The notes beneath the pieces were generated by a model, which was given only the letters and a program-made list of their open reading frames with translations, was not told the DNA's origin and did no database searches. A stretch of DNA of 64,000 nt from Paenibacillaceae bacterium (GTDB lineage: Bacteria; Bacillota; Clostridia; Lachnospirales; Lachnospiraceae). Position numbers and translations under genes: made by a program. Positions 63,669 to 64,000 of the stretch are shown here, in pieces (within the stretch, counting starts at the first letter, position 1; each line of letters opens with the position of its first letter). The stretch is taken from the NCBI GenBank assembly GCA_015057705.1, contig SVDU01000002.1:124001-188000 (forward strand). Direction: 5' to 3'.

Positions 63669-64000
63669 TTAAACTTCTTTGTAATCTCCGTCCACAACAT
63701 CGCTGTCCTGGTAAGAAGCACCTGCTGCTCCCATGTCAGGACCTGCGCCTGCGCCTGCCTGAGACTGTGCCTGCTCATAAACCTTTGCAAACAATGCCTG
63801 AGCGCTGTTCATCAGTTTTTCGCGGCCTGCCTTAATATCTTCAACCTGAGCATCGGTCATATCTTCTAGCGGTGCTCTGTTAATTGCTTCTTTTAATGCA
63901 TTTAAATCAGCTTCAACAGTTGCTTTGTCTGTATCTGCGATCTTATCTCCAACTTCCTGAAGTGCTTTCTCTGTCTGGAATACCATGGAATCTGCATCAT
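63669..64000 (-). CDS. dnaK: Chaperone protein DnaK, C-terminal part
   Basis: The frame enters from the window edge (ADSMVFQTEKALQEVGDKI) and runs through the DnaK helical lid to the Gly/Ala-rich tail and ending DVVDGDYKEV. About 110 residues are visible; the ATPase and most of the substrate domain are outside. Confidence 0.95.
   Translation of the reverse strand, partial: DADSMVFQTEKALQEVGDKIADTDKATVEADLNALKEAINRAPLEDMTDAQVEDIKAGREKLMNSAQALFAKVYEQAQSQAGAGAGPDMGAAGASYQDSDVVDGDYKEV

Noticed and set aside
1-64000. CRISPR array, tRNA or rRNA genes
   Set aside because: No regularly spaced repeats of 24-40 bases and no cloverleaf or rRNA-like segments were noticed on reading both strands.

Overview
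The window looks like the chromosome of a Gram-positive anaerobe of the class Clostridia, most likely a Lachnospiraceae member. This is inferred from moderate GC, strong AGGAGG-type ribosome binding sites, pyruvate phosphate dikinase, IreB, RNase J, an MltG-like stub, the YesM/YesN sugar-sensing pair, nucleoside-type BMP transport and cell-wall-binding repeats. No tRNA, rRNA or CRISPR array was found.

Layout. (1) 1-9115, minus strand: a glycan uptake and breakdown locus. A YesM-type kinase and YesN-type regulator sit with a membrane-anchored binding protein, followed by a lipoprotein sugar-binding protein, two CUT1 permeases and a GH38 alpha-mannosidase cut by the window edge. (2) 9145-11315: a group II intron with its reverse transcriptase/maturase, inserted directly behind the terminator of a divergent UppS-family gene. 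(3) 12105-16655: signalling and release genes. A 45-residue AgrD-like autoinducer precursor (minus strand) lies opposite an AgrA/AgrC/AgrB-like set (plus strand), followed by a TcdR/UviA-like sigma factor paired with a holin. (4) 18593-29611: a class I lanthipeptide cluster. Immunity transporter (lanFEG-like) and two-component genes run on the plus strand; cyclase, transporter, dehydratase and a small nisin-like precursor run on the minus strand. (5) 29770-41287: two flavin-binding-type proteins, a DUF2200 protein, ppdK, a MATE pump, a nucleoside ABC transporter operon and a cupin. (6) 41342-64000: mostly minus-strand core genes (glyQS, recO, era, M16 protease, U32 protease, methyltransferase, RNase J, Fur, ruvX, ireB, mtaB, thiI, cysteine desulfurase, rsmE, prmA, TSUP transporter, dnaJ, dnaK 3' end).

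The accessory core is 12-29.6 kb. It combines peptide quorum sensing, an alternative sigma factor with a holin, and a lantibiotic whose N-terminal half matches nisin residue for residue in ring layout while its C-terminal half is different. The precursor (29279-29452) encodes a 57-residue peptide with six cysteines; spacing suggests up to six small, non-interlocked rings. A direct repeat with 21-bp period lies just upstream of its likely promoter and is a candidate operator for the cluster's response regulator. Whether the agr-like system, the sigma factor and the lantibiotic regulate one another is inference from proximity only.
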